Shown: positions 16,477-25,768, numbered from the stretch's first letter. The stretch: 64,000 nt of DNA from Candidatus Poribacteria bacterium (GCA_009839745.1 VXPE01000056.1:1-64000); one strand, 5' to 3'. The notes: generated by a model from the letters alone, not told the origin. Program-made: numbers and translations.

Positions 16477-17565
16477 TCAGACAAGAGATCCGTTCGGAGT
16501 CGCATTCAGAGAGAGCTCATCTCGGAGTCCCTGCTGATATTTCTGGTAAGCGATTCCCGCGATCATTGCGCCGTTATCCGTACACAGACGCATCGGCGGA
16601 TAGTAGACCTCTGCCCCAATCTCCGTAGCGGCGACCTTGAGTGAAGCACGCAGCTGGCTATTTGCGGCAACGCCACCTGTCAAGGTTATCGCCTTGGCAC
16701 CAGTGGCTTTCGCGGCGCGAATCGACTTGTAAACAAGCACATCCACGACAGCGGCTTGAAAACTGGCAGCAATATCTTCAATAGTTATCATATCACGGTT
16801 CATCGGTGTTACATCCGCTCGTCCATTCTCCACAAGTAGACCTGCGCGTCGTGCCTTCTCCACAAAATAGCGCACCGAGGTCTTGATACCGCTAAAACTG
16901 AATTGATAATCGTCCGTATTCCGCATTGGTCTCGGAAATTTTATCGCTGCAGGGTCCCCTTTCTGTGCGAGGTCATCAATTACTTTTCCGCCGGGGAAAC
17001 CCAGCCCGAGATACTTCGCGACTTTATCGTAGACTTCACCGGCGGCATCGTCTTGCGTCCCCCCCAACACCTTATACTGCCACCCTTCGTGAACCTCAAC
17101 GAGCAATGTGTGCCCACCAGAAACCGTGAGGCAGATATGCGGGAATGTCAGGGCGTCATGTACCATACTTTTCGATAGCAAGTTTTGGCTTGCAAGCTGC
17201 GCCAAAAAGGGCGCATAGATATGCCCTTCAATGTGGTTAATGCCGAGGAGTGGCAGATTGTGGCAATAGGCAAGACTTTTTGCCGCGGCAACTCCAACGA
17301 GCAATGCTCCGATTAAGCCGGGACGATTCGTTACGGCTATCGCTTCCAAGTCCTTGAATGTGACATCCGCCTCTGCCAACGACCGACTCACGATGTAGTT
17401 TATCGCCTCAATATGTTTACGCGATGCGAGTTCCGGGACAACGCCCCCGTATTCTTGGTGGACTTCAATCTGTGAAGCAACGACGTTGGAAAGTACATCT
17501 CTACCATCAGCAACAACTGCAGCGGCGGTTTCATCACATGAGGTATCTATACCGAGTATCTTCAT
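16477..17565 (-). CDS. tsaD: tRNA N6-adenosine threonylcarbamoyltransferase (TsaD/Gcp)
   Basis: 362 residues. Transfers the threonylcarbamoyl group to A37 of tRNA in the TsaBDE complex. Opens with ILGIDTSCDETAAAVV, and the metal-binding HIEGH is at 111-115 (His111, His115). Further family blocks are GGHTLL, DDAAGEVYDKVAKYLGLGFPGG and the C-terminal LTGGVAANSQLR. An upstream in-frame start would add 22 residues, but the family begins exactly at MKILGID. It lies between dprA and tsaC on the same strand. tsaB and tsaE are not in this window. Confidence 0.95.
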   Translation of the reverse strand: MKILGIDTSCDETAAAVVADGRDVLSNVVASQIEVHQEYGGVVPELASRKHIEAINYIVSRSLAEADVTFKDLEAIAVTNRPGLIGALLVGVAAAKSLAYCHNLPLLGINHIEGHIYAPFLAQLASQNLLSKSMVHDALTFPHICLTVSGGHTLLVEVHEGWQYKVLGGTQDDAAGEVYDKVAKYLGLGFPGGKVIDDLAQKGDPAAIKFPRPMRNTDDYQFSFSGIKTSVRYFVEKARRAGLLVENGRADVTPMNRDMITIEDIAASFQAAVVDVLVYKSIRAAKATGAKAITLTGGVAANSQLRASLKVAATEIGAEVYYPPMRLCTDNGAMIAGIAYQKYQQGLRDELSLNATPNGSLV

Positions 17566-17718
17566 CTTTTTAATTATGGGCCCCTGGACCGTTCTCCATT
17601 CCCTTACGAACGGGTTTTTGGTTAATTCCAACTGCCCATGGTTATGAAAGGTGTTTTTCTTTAAGATTCCTGGTTTAACTGCAAACGGGCAGAAAGTTGA
17701 TTTCCATCGTGAAATAAG

Positions 17719-18921
17719 TTATTGATTAGTCTTAGTGAATTGCTTCCCTGGCAACTGTTGGACAATACCTTTAAGCTCCAACATTAGAAGCACACTTGAC
17801 ACCTGACTAATCGGGAGTTGTGTCGTCCGAACAAGGGTATCAATATGTGATGACGGCACTCCAATCGCCTCAAAAATCGTTTTCTCATCAGGTGTTAAAT
17901 CGGGTGGAGGTGGCGGTGCTTCAGGAATAGATTCCGGGGGGGCTGGGCCCGTATTATGCTGCGCAGTAGGGGATGGTTGTGTAGGCACTGCCTCCATATT
18001 TGGCACCGGCGATGGTGATGCCTGGGGCTGAATTTGGCTTAATACATAAGGGGGCAACTCGTTGAGCAGATCGTCTACAGTGTTAATGAGTTTCGCACCC
18101 TCATTAATTAACTTGTGGGTACCCGCTGAGAGTTGAGAAAAAATCTCACCCGGGACGGCGAACACCTCTCTGTTTTGCTCAGCGGCGAGACGGGCGGTAA
18201 TCAACGCGCCACTACGGTTTGATGCCTCTACCACAACAGTTCCAAGCGTCAATCCACTAATGATACGGTTCCGACGCGGGAAGTTTCTCGGCTTCGGTCT
18301 GGCTGCCATCGGGAATTCTGAAACTAACGCCCCAGATGTTTCAATTTTCTCAGCGAGGTCCCTGTTCGCTGCAGGATAGATAAGACTTAATCCATTTCCC
18401 ATCACCGCGATTGTCCTACCGCCAGTTTCAAGTGCGCCGCGATGGGCTGCGGTATCAATACCCTTCGCGAAACCGCTCACCACCGTTAAACCGCGCTGCG
18501 CGATCTGGTAACTCAAGCGGTAACTCACCTTTCGCCCGTAATCCTTCGCGTTTCGGGAACCGACGACAGAGACGCTTATGGCGTCTGCTGGGACCAGTTC
18601 CCCCCTTATATACAACACAAATGGGGGTGTGTCAATCTCTTTTAAGTGGGGTGGATATGCGGGATCATAGAGTGTTACAACCTGACAACCGTATGTCTGT
18701 ATCAATTCAAGCTCACGTTCTATTGGATACAAAACAGGCTTGTGAATTAAGAGGTCACGGACTGCTGGCGAAAGCTGATCTATTTTTCTGATTTCGCCCG
18801 GTGCTGCCCGAAGGGCTCGCTCTGTGCTACCAAAAACGTCACGTAAGCGTTGAACGGTTTTGAGACCTACACCTTGAATTAGATTTAAATGAATTAGACT
18901 GATTGTCTCGTTAGACAGCAT
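17719..18921 (-). CDS. dprA: DNA processing protein DprA
   Basis: 400 residues. DprA loads RecA on incoming single-stranded DNA during natural transformation. Helix-hairpin-helix at the N-terminus (GVGLKTVQRLRDVFG), then the SMF Rossmann-like core with VSVVGSRNAKDYGR, SGFAKGIDTAAHRGAL and GNGLSLIYPAANRDLA. A Pro/Gln/Ser-rich linker follows, and a C-terminal winged-helix domain (LTPDEKTIFEAIGVPSSHID). A DprA gene alone does not prove competence, and no other com gene is visible. The leader carries repeat copy d. Confidence 0.93.
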   Translation of the reverse strand: MLSNETISLIHLNLIQGVGLKTVQRLRDVFGSTERALRAAPGEIRKIDQLSPAVRDLLIHKPVLYPIERELELIQTYGCQVVTLYDPAYPPHLKEIDTPPFVLYIRGELVPADAISVSVVGSRNAKDYGRKVSYRLSYQIAQRGLTVVSGFAKGIDTAAHRGALETGGRTIAVMGNGLSLIYPAANRDLAEKIETSGALVSEFPMAARPKPRNFPRRNRIISGLTLGTVVVEASNRSGALITARLAAEQNREVFAVPGEIFSQLSAGTHKLINEGAKLINTVDDLLNELPPYVLSQIQPQASPSPVPNMEAVPTQPSPTAQHNTGPAPPESIPEAPPPPPDLTPDEKTIFEAIGVPSSHIDTLVRTTQLPISQVSSVLLMLELKGIVQQLPGKQFTKTNQ

Positions 18922-18928
18922 TTTTAAT

Positions 18929-19009
18929 AGTTGTCAGTCCTCAGTTGTCAGCTATCAGTTAAGAGAGGGGCGGATTGAACCCAACCCACTTTAACTGATA
19001 ACCGATAAC
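18929..19009. repeat. TTGTCAG/TTATCAGTTA repeat, copy d with inverted arm
   Basis: Left arm 18929-18962 with TTGTCAG, TTGTCAG and CTATCAGTTAA. Right arm 18991-19009 TTAACTGATAACCGATAAC, inverted. The two arms are about 28 nt apart and could pair, giving a small palindrome like a miniature element in the dprA leader. Confidence 0.6.
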
Positions 19010-19024
19010 CTCTGAAAAGGGGTA

Positions 19025-19615
19025 TTACTGTTCTGCTGTGCCAGCTTCCATCGGATCCGGTGGGAGCACGTAATAGATTTCAATTTCCTGAATCTTTTTA
19101 TATTCTTGCGCAGTGGGGGCTCCAGTTTCGCCACGGGTTGAGCGTTTCGCCCCACCGACGCGACGCGAGTCCCAACGGCGCGGCACTTTGAGACGAAACT
19201 TCGTCGTCACAATCGGATCCTTCAAAGTGAATCTATACACCGGACGCATGTTGTCGCGAACCTCTTTCATCGTAATCCATTCTTCCTCATCATTCATGTA
19301 CTGAACGGCGAAGAATTCCAGTTGCCCCGGCTCGGCTTTCACCACGACCTGTTGAATCGTCTGGGGTTGCCGCCATCTCAAAACAGCCTCCGTGTATTTA
19401 TCCGACTCCATTTGGGATGCCTCATCCTTGCCATCTTCGAGAATAGGACCCGTCTCTCCTATCGAATAGATATTGTCGTCATGGTACTTTACATCCTCGC
19501 TTGTCGCATCAAGTGCGATGTTCTTGCTCAAGTTAAGAGCTGGATTCGATGCGAGGATACAGCCCGACATCCCAATTACTACGCAGAGGGTCAGTATCAA
19601 TAATCCGAAACGCAT
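19025..19615 (-). CDS. Lipoprotein with discoidin-like domain (paralogue 1)
   Basis: 196 residues. A signal peptide ends in the lipobox GMSGC with Cys19, so a lipid-anchored envelope protein is expected. The rest reads as an all-beta ligand-binding domain (KYTEAVLRWRQPQ; IQQVVVKAEPGQLEFFAVQY; VYRFTLKDPIVTTKFRLKVP), similar in pattern to discoidin/F5-8C sugar-binding folds. This reading is from the alternation and the ITxIRLxx-type strands only. AGGAGG is seven bases before this ATG, so the earlier in-frame start is rejected. It shares IGETGP/IGETTFP-type and IREIELYGY-type blocks with the next lipoprotein. Confidence 0.75.
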   Translation of the reverse strand: MRFGLLILTLCVVIGMSGCILASNPALNLSKNIALDATSEDVKYHDDNIYSIGETGPILEDGKDEASQMESDKYTEAVLRWRQPQTIQQVVVKAEPGQLEFFAVQYMNDEEEWITMKEVRDNMRPVYRFTLKDPIVTTKFRLKVPRRWDSRRVGGAKRSTRGETGAPTAQEYKKIQEIEIYYVLPPDPMEAGTAEQ

Positions 19616-19719
19616 GTATTGCCTCCTTGTTGCAGAGAACGGCACAGATGCCGTTTCCTATAGTATGAAATTGAGGCGGTATTGTAGAAACAACCACCTT
19701 GATGTTCTATCTTATGTTA

Positions 19720-20358
19720 CTACAAATCGAGCAATTCATCAAGTTCTTTTTCACGCTTATCGGTAGCCTGTTCCTCTTCGACCTGTTCAGCGGTTTTATA
19801 ACCGTAAAGTTCAATTTCTCGAATTTTTCCGACGGCGCGCCGACTCCCGATATTCCAGCCTCTGCCCCCAGAGCGTGCCCGTTCCTGTCGGCTCAAGAGC
19901 GCGTCATCTTTCGTGCCTAAAACGCGTAACCGAATACGATCTGTCGGGAACGGAATCAGCAGCGCAATCTTAATCGGATTCTGTTTGACGCTCCGGACAT
20001 CCTTAATTAACTGCCAATCCGCATCAACGGCGATGCTGCCTTTATCGGCGTAAATATCAAACTCACTTAAATTGTCCGAATGCACGACAATCCGACGGAT
20101 AGTCTTTTTTTCCGGCAAGGTAATTATGACCTGTGAAGCAGGATTTGCACCAATGAATCCCTGCGATCCTGCGGGGAAGGTGGTTTCCCCAATCGTGTTC
20201 AATTTGCCATCAATCATCTGTGGACTTGTCGCCGATACCCCTTCCATGAGGGCATAATTTTCGCTCCACTCCTGTTCTGAGAAGAGCGCGGCGCACCCTA
20301 TGAAAATAACGGAAACCAAGCAGAACACTGAAAATAACGCAATGGGTCGATAAATCAT
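19720..20358 (-). CDS. Lipoprotein with discoidin-like domain (paralogue 2)
   Basis: 212 residues. Lipobox FIGC with Cys22 after a hydrophobic signal (IALFSVFCLVSVIF). The mature part has MIDGKLNTIGETTFP and IVVHSDNLSEFDIYA, consistent with a discoidin-like fold. It ends in KIREIELYGYKTAEQ plus a charged tail. ATAAGGAG precedes this ATG. Together with its downstream paralogue it forms a lipoprotein pair after cysS. The function is unknown, and binding of glycans or surface structures is inferred from the fold pattern. Confidence 0.75.
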   Translation of the reverse strand: MIYRPIALFSVFCLVSVIFIGCAALFSEQEWSENYALMEGVSATSPQMIDGKLNTIGETTFPAGSQGFIGANPASQVIITLPEKKTIRRIVVHSDNLSEFDIYADKGSIAVDADWQLIKDVRSVKQNPIKIALLIPFPTDRIRLRVLGTKDDALLSRQERARSGGRGWNIGSRRAVGKIREIELYGYKTAEQVEEEQATDKREKELDELLDL

Positions 20359-20369
20359 CTTCTTACTCC

Positions 20370-21800
20370 TTATGATACAATTTTCCAAGTAGCCCCCTCA
20401 CGGGTGTCCTGGATTTCAATGTTGAGTTCTTTAAGCCTGTCCCGAATTTTATCGGATGTATCCCAATCTTTGCGGCTTCGAGCCTCCTGTCGGACGTCCA
20501 ATAGTAGGGCAATGAGTTCGTCGCGTTGTTCCACGTTGTTGTCATCTTCGGCATCCATATCGTAAATTCCGAGCACCCCACAGATTTCAGTCAACGCCTG
20601 ATAGGCTTGCGCGAAAACAGGGGCAGCTGCGCCATCAGAAGTGGCAAGCGATCTGTTGACTTCGCCAACAAGCGTGAAAATAGCCCCAAGTGCTTGTGCG
20701 GTGTTGAAGTCTGTATCCATCGCCTCAACAAACCGCGATTTCATCGTTTGGACTGCCTCCTGTAGGGGCAGGGTTTCCCTGTCCAGATTGGAAGAGGGGA
20801 CCTCGTCCTTACTCCCTTCATATTTTTTCAACGTGTCCAAACAGTTGTTCAAACGCCTGAGCGCCCCTTCCGATTTCGCCAAACTCTCCGGATTGTAGTC
20901 AAGTGGGTGCCGGTAATGTGCGGAAAGCAGGAAATGACGAATCACTTCGGTGGGATAATGGTCGAGAGCGTCTCGTAGCAGGATAAAATTGTGTTCCGAT
21001 TTGCCCATTCGCCTGCCATCAATCTTCAAAAAAGCGATGTGCATCCAGTATCGTGCGAAGGTGCGCCCCGTCGCCAATTCGCTCTGTGCTATCTCATTTT
21101 CGTGGTGTGGAAACAGTAAATCTTCGCCCCCTGCGTGAATATCAATTGTCTCACCGAGATGTTTCATCGCCATGGCAGAACATTCTATATGCCATCCCGG
21201 TCTGCCTTTACCCCACGGGCTCTCCCAAGCAGGTTCACCCGGTTTCGCGGCTTTCCACATATCAAAATCCCGCGGGTCCTCCTTCCGTTCATCAACTTCA
21301 ACCCGCGCACCAGCGAGGAGATCCTCTGGCTTTCGACCAGAAAGTTTCCCATATTCAGCAAATTGATTCACGCGGTAATAAACACTCCCATCAATAACAT
21401 AAGCCGCCCCTTTATCAATCAGGGTCTGAATTAAACTTATCATTTCCGGGATGTGTTCGGTTGCTTTCGGGTGGACATCCGCACAATGGATACCGAGGCG
21501 TTGGGAATCCTCAAAGAAGGCTTCCCCGTTCTGATGCGCGAGATGCTTTGCAGACACACCCAATTCCGCCGCACGATTGATAATCTTATCATCAATATCC
21601 GTCAAATTTTGAACCAGTTTAACTTTGTACCCTCTATACACCAAATAACGCCGAACAATATCTGTTACTAAAGCAGTGCGTGCGTTGCCCATGTGAATGT
21701 AATCGTAAACAGTTGGACCACAACTGTAGATAGATACCTGTTCAGGATTTAGCGGGACAAAATCCTCCAATTGTCGACTCAGTGAGTTATAGATCTTCAT
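20370..21800 (-). CDS. cysS: Cysteinyl-tRNA synthetase
   Basis: 476 residues. Charges tRNA-Cys with cysteine. Class I signature HMGN at 36-39 in VYDYIHMGNARTALVTD. The cysteine-binding zinc site includes Cys27 (SCGPTVYD), a Cys in WHIECSAMA and the histidines of FPHHENEIAQSE. The KMSKS loop is unusual: it reads RRMGKSEHNF, keeping the essential Lys-Ser but changing the first Ser to Gly and the following Leu-Gly to Glu-His. Full family length. It lies downstream of ispF in a block shared with Firmicutes. Confidence 0.95.
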   Translation of the reverse strand: MKIYNSLSRQLEDFVPLNPEQVSIYSCGPTVYDYIHMGNARTALVTDIVRRYLVYRGYKVKLVQNLTDIDDKIINRAAELGVSAKHLAHQNGEAFFEDSQRLGIHCADVHPKATEHIPEMISLIQTLIDKGAAYVIDGSVYYRVNQFAEYGKLSGRKPEDLLAGARVEVDERKEDPRDFDMWKAAKPGEPAWESPWGKGRPGWHIECSAMAMKHLGETIDIHAGGEDLLFPHHENEIAQSELATGRTFARYWMHIAFLKIDGRRMGKSEHNFILLRDALDHYPTEVIRHFLLSAHYRHPLDYNPESLAKSEGALRRLNNCLDTLKKYEGSKDEVPSSNLDRETLPLQEAVQTMKSRFVEAMDTDFNTAQALGAIFTLVGEVNRSLATSDGAAAPVFAQAYQALTEICGVLGIYDMDAEDDNNVEQRDELIALLLDVRQEARSRKDWDTSDKIRDRLKELNIEIQDTREGATWKIVS

Positions 21801-21833
21801 ATTTTAAATTATGAGCTCCTGTAAAAAAAACAT

Positions 21834-22307
21834 CTATATCCGAGAAAGACAGGCGGTAGCGTGTGCGACAATCGCTTTCCCTTCGCCGACAACACCCAAT
21901 TCTTCCGCTGTGGTAGCCTTCACGTTCACCTGTGCGACAGCAATATCAAGCGTTTTGGCAAGTCTTGCACACATCTCCGAAATGTAGGGAGCCAATTTCG
22001 GACGCTGTGCGATAACTGTGCTATCCACATTTTCAATCTGGTAGCCACATTGTCTCACCTTTGCTGCAGCCGCTGCCAGAAAAATAAGACTGTCCATCCC
22101 TTGATAACGCTCATCCGTATCGGGAAAATGTGTGCCAATATCACCGAGTGCCGCTGCTCCTAAAATTGCATCTACGATTGCGTGGGTCAGGACATCCGCA
22201 TCCGAATGCCCTAACAATCCCAAATGATAGGAGATCTCAACGCCACCAAGAACCAATTTTCTATCAGAGACCAACCGATGAACGTCGTAACCAATACCTA
22301 TTCGCAT
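21834..22307 (-). CDS. ispF: 2-C-methyl-D-erythritol 2,4-cyclodiphosphate synthase
   Basis: 157 residues. IspF of the non-mevalonate isoprenoid pathway. Forms the cyclic diphosphate with loss of CMP. Metal ligands and substrate motifs are YDVHR (7-11) and LGHSDADVLTHAI. IGTHFPDTD and VNVKATTAEELG are the other fixed blocks. ispD is the next gene upstream, so two consecutive steps are encoded together. GAGAAGAA serves as the ribosome-binding site. A TTATCAGTTA repeat sits in its leader. Confidence 0.96.
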   Translation of the reverse strand: MRIGIGYDVHRLVSDRKLVLGGVEISYHLGLLGHSDADVLTHAIVDAILGAAALGDIGTHFPDTDERYQGMDSLIFLAAAAAKVRQCGYQIENVDSTVIAQRPKLAPYISEMCARLAKTLDIAVAQVNVKATTAEELGVVGEGKAIVAHATACLSRI

Positions 22308-22321
22308 TTCTTCTCATACAG

Positions 22322-22341
22322 AGTTGTCAGTTATCAGTTAA
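22322..22341. repeat. TTGTCAGTTATCAGTTA repeat, copy e
   Basis: Textbook copy of the dispersed TTATCAG repeat between ispD and ispF, at about 15 bp from the ispF start. Confidence 0.65.
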
Positions 22342-22440
22342 AAGATGAAAACGTTTTACTGAAAACCGAAAGGATTTTCGCAGACGGGGAAGCCCATAAG
22401 GGAGACCTCATACCGTTGATTCATCCGAACCGAAAACCAT

Positions 22441-23142
22441 TTACCAAAGGGTAGCATCTGAGATCAACACTTCAGCGACTTTCAAATCAATGGGTGTCGT
22501 TATCTTTAGATTCGCGTAACTCCCTTTCACGAGCTTAACGGGAAAACCGAGTTGTTCAACAAGCGAGGCATCGTCAGTCGCTGTGAGTTGACGTGCTTGC
22601 GCGGCTTGATGTGCCTCTTCCAAAAGAGATTTCCGAAAGACCTGTGGGGTTTGCACCGCCCACAGCCGATCACGTCCGGGTGTTTCCACAATGAAACTTT
22701 CTGCGTTGGCGACTTTAATTGTATCCTTGACGGGCACGGCTGCAACAGCCGCGCCATACTCGTCTGCCGCGGCGAGGCACTCAAAGATGATCTCATCCGT
22801 CACAAAAGGACGCACCCCATCATGGACAATCACGAAATCAACATCTGCGGACAAGGCACGGATACCGTTATAGACAGACATCTGACGAGTTTCTCCCCCC
22901 TCAACAAGTGTCTGGACCTTTGTAAATCGGTCAGGATGTAACACAGCAGCGTGACACGCACTAAAATCATCTCGGTCAACAATGACGAAAATCGCATCCA
23001 CGGCACTATTCTGCTCAAACCGCTGAATCGTATGTGCCAAAATCGGCTTCTGTGCCAATTTTAAGTAAGGTTTTTTCACCGAATGCGCCATCCGGCTCCC
23101 CTTACCAGCTGCGGGGATAAGAGCGCACACCTTGCTGTTCAT
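22441..23142 (-). CDS. ispD: 2-C-methyl-D-erythritol 4-phosphate cytidylyltransferase
   Basis: 233 residues. Couples CTP to methylerythritol phosphate. The nucleotide-binding loop is IPAAGKGSRM (9-18), and the catalytic-region Lys is in VKKPYLKL. VIVHDGVRPFV and TDDASLVEQLG are further family blocks. The selected ATG has GGAC four bases ahead. The frame overlaps the 3' end of the PIN/TRAM gene by about 40 bp, so the two are co-translated. The order PIN/TRAM-ispD-ispF recalls yacL-ispD-ispF of Firmicutes. Confidence 0.95.
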   Translation of the reverse strand: MNSKVCALIPAAGKGSRMAHSVKKPYLKLAQKPILAHTIQRFEQNSAVDAIFVIVDRDDFSACHAAVLHPDRFTKVQTLVEGGETRQMSVYNGIRALSADVDFVIVHDGVRPFVTDEIIFECLAAADEYGAAVAAVPVKDTIKVANAESFIVETPGRDRLWAVQTPQVFRKSLLEEAHQAAQARQLTATDDASLVEQLGFPVKLVKGSYANLKITTPIDLKVAEVLISDATLW

Positions 23143-24130
23143 CAATGTCCATTTCATGTTCTTTTATTCGCGTGAAAATCATCTGCCCTGCACTCGTCCG
23201 TAACATCTGTGTAACTTCAACGTTAAGCGTGCTTCCGATGTAAGGCTTGCCATCTTCAACAATCACCATCGTTCCATCATCAAGGTAGCCAACGCCCTGA
23301 TTCGGTTCCTTGCCCTCCTTAAGGAGGAGGACTTGAATGACCTCACCGGCAATGACAACGGGACGGACAGCGTTTGACAATTCGTTGATATTGAGGACCT
23401 TCACACTCTGCAATTCAGCGACTTTGTTGAGGTTTAAATCATTTGTGATAATCGTTGCGCCTCGCTTTTGTGCGAGATGAACTAACTTCGCATCGACTTC
23501 GGGCAAATGCGGGACTTCCTCCTCTGAGATCTCAACATCAATCGCTGGGTTGTTCTGAAGTGCTCGGAGAATATCGAAACCGCGGCGTCCTTTATTTCTA
23601 CGGAGAGGTTCGGTTGAATCCGCAATATGTTGTAACTCATTGAGAACAAACCGCGGAATGACAAGCGTTCCCTCGATAAATCTGGTTTGACAGATCTCAA
23701 GAATTCTCCCATCAATAATAACACTTGTGTCTAAAATTTTGAAATTACTTGCAGCTTGAGCCGAACGGGACTCGCCAGGGCGGGCAGGTGTATTTGATCT
23801 CGACAGTTGACTTAAATCCAATGTCGTAGAGAGATGATAACCGACCATCATGCCAACGTAACCCAGACTGAGAACCATTACTATCTTTAGATTACCATCG
23901 AGTTGCGAAAGCAGAGGTAGTATAGCGATAGAAATTAATAGACCTACAGCAAGCCCTATCAGACTTGCAATGATGCTACGCATGCTCGGTGTACGCAAAC
24001 ACATTTCTGCCCCAATCAGGAGAAGGGCAACGACACATCCGACAATCGCTGTAATTGGGTCCCTGTAAATGATATAGCAGCTGACTGCACTGGCAAGTAT
24101 AAAAAAGAGACGGATACCCCAAACTTTCAT
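23102..24130 (-). CDS. yacL: PIN/TRAM domain membrane protein (YacL-like)
   Basis: 342 residues. Four N-terminal membrane helices within about 5-105, then a PIN nuclease domain from LDTSVIIDGR (with the first catalytic Asp near 133) to the ITNDLNLNKVA block. A C-terminal TRAM beta-barrel follows (GYLDDGTMVIVEDGKPYIG). YacL-type proteins may be membrane-tethered RNases. A gene of this type is found in the same place next to ispD in Bacillus. Start as annotated. The ribosome-binding site is not evident. Confidence 0.85.
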   Translation of the reverse strand: MKVWGIRLFFILASAVSCYIIYRDPITAIVGCVVALLLIGAEMCLRTPSMRSIIASLIGLAVGLLISIAILPLLSQLDGNLKIVMVLSLGYVGMMVGYHLSTTLDLSQLSRSNTPARPGESRSAQAASNFKILDTSVIIDGRILEICQTRFIEGTLVIPRFVLNELQHIADSTEPLRRNKGRRGFDILRALQNNPAIDVEISEEEVPHLPEVDAKLVHLAQKRGATIITNDLNLNKVAELQSVKVLNINELSNAVRPVVIAGEVIQVLLLKEGKEPNQGVGYLDDGTMVIVEDGKPYIGSTLNVEVTQMLRTSAGQMIFTRIKEHEMDIDEQQGVRSYPRSW

Positions 24131-24329
24131 TTTTTGTGCTCCATTGTACGCAACGTGTAACTCGAAAAACAGTGCTGCCTCTCACGGGCGCGGATTCTAT
24201 TTATGCTCACAAAATACTTCTGTCTACCCGTATCTGCGCCCAAATAAATTAACGATTTATTCTGTAAACAAACCGACTTAACAACGCTCACATTCAGGCT
24301 TTATTACCATCAACACATAGCGAATCGTA

Positions 24330-25691
24330 TTACAGCAAAGCCCCCAGACTGTCATATACGTCGCTAACCCCTACAAGTTCAATATCTTCGTCAATTTCCA
24401 AGCCTTTCCGATTATATTCAGGGAAAATCACTCGTCTAAAACCTAACTTCGCGGCTTCCCGGATCCGTCTCTCCACGTGCGTTACGGGACGAATTTCACC
24501 CCCAAGCCCAACCTCACCGATCACAACAGTCTTCCGATCCACAGGGAGATCGCGATGACTTGAGGATATTGCCATCATAACGCCGAGGTCTATCCCGGGT
24601 TCAGCAATGCGCAACCCACCGGTAACATTAACAAAAACATCAGAATCCCCGACGTTAATCCCTACCCTTTTATTTAGGACTGCAATAAGTAAAGCAATCC
24701 GATGTCTGTCCACCCCAGCTGCTGTATTGCGTGGGTTTCCGTAATGTGTAGGCACGACGAGTGCCTGTACCTCCATGAGTAGGGGGCGGGTCCCCTCTAT
24801 ACTTGAAACCACGACGGATCCTGAAACTTCTGCCTCCCTGTTGCTTAAAAAGAGTTCTGATGGGTTCATCACATCCACGAGTCCTGCGCTTTGCATTTCA
24901 AAGATCCCGATCTCATTCGTGGAACCGAACCGATTTTTGATTGCTCGAAGGATACGGTAAATTTGGTGTTGTTCACCTTCAAAATAGAGGACAGTATCGA
25001 CCATGTGCTCTAAAACGCGAGGTCCTGCGAGTGCCCCTTCCTTTGTCACATGTCCAACGAGAAACACAGGGATATTCCGATTCTTTGCACAAATTAGGAG
25101 ATGCCCTGCACACTCACGAATCTGGGTGACACTCCCAGGGGCAGATGGGATGCTCGATAAATAAACCGTCTGTATAGAATCGACAATGACGACCTTCGGG
25201 GCTCGCGCCTCAATATATTTTTCAATCTGCTCCAAATTGTTTTCACACAGCACATAAAGCGTATCAGAGGCAACGCCGAGTCGAGTCGCTCGGAGTTTCG
25301 TCTGGCTCACAGATTCTTCACCGGAAACGTAAAGCACATCCCCATAGTTCCGACTCAATGCATCACCGGCTTGTAGCAACAACGTAGATTTGCCTATCCC
25401 AGGATCGCCGCCGATAAGGACCACAGAGCCTGGCACAATCCCGCCCCCCAGCACTCTGTCAAACTCCAACATCCCCGTTAGATGTCGCTCTACTTCGTTG
25501 GCTGTAACCTGCGAAATGGGTTCGGGCTCCCGCGACACTTGTCCGATATCCCGATGTTTCGAGAGTGTGGTGAGGGTTTCTACTTCCTCGGCGAAACTCT
25601 GCCAACTCCGACAACTCGGACACCGTCCCAGCGTCTTTGGGGTTGTATATCCACATTCTTGACAGACAAATTTGCGTCTCTCTCGTGCCAT
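24330..25691 (-). CDS. radA: DNA repair protein RadA (Sms)
   Basis: 453 residues. RecA-like ATPase that drives branch migration in recombination. N-terminal zinc finger CQECGYTTPKTLGRCPSC, Walker A GGDPGIGKST near 93-102, the RadA-specific KNRFG motif, and a Lon-like C-terminal domain (HRIALLIAVLNKRVGI; GEVGLGGEIRPVTH). The start has the ACCGAACCGCAGGG leader element immediately upstream. It follows the Mla genes and precedes the PIN/TRAM gene on the same strand. Confidence 0.96.
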   Translation of the reverse strand: MARERRKFVCQECGYTTPKTLGRCPSCRSWQSFAEEVETLTTLSKHRDIGQVSREPEPISQVTANEVERHLTGMLEFDRVLGGGIVPGSVVLIGGDPGIGKSTLLLQAGDALSRNYGDVLYVSGEESVSQTKLRATRLGVASDTLYVLCENNLEQIEKYIEARAPKVVIVDSIQTVYLSSIPSAPGSVTQIRECAGHLLICAKNRNIPVFLVGHVTKEGALAGPRVLEHMVDTVLYFEGEQHQIYRILRAIKNRFGSTNEIGIFEMQSAGLVDVMNPSELFLSNREAEVSGSVVVSSIEGTRPLLMEVQALVVPTHYGNPRNTAAGVDRHRIALLIAVLNKRVGINVGDSDVFVNVTGGLRIAEPGIDLGVMMAISSSHRDLPVDRKTVVIGEVGLGGEIRPVTHVERRIREAAKLGFRRVIFPEYNRKGLEIDEDIELVGVSDVYDSLGALL

Positions 25692-25718
25692 TCTTTAATT
25701 TTACCCTGCGGTTCGGTG
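25692..25718 (-). promoter_or_regulatory. ACCGAACCGCAGGG leader element before radA
   Basis: On the minus strand CACCGAACCGCAGGG is followed by TAAAATTAAAGA and the radA ATG. It is the same layout as upstream of the DUF420 gene, with a CAGGG or CAAGG Shine-Dalgarno core. Confidence 0.6.
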
Positions 25719-25768
25719 AAGTGAGTTTGCGTCTTTAACATTCTTTTCCGTAAATCCGTCTGCGCACA

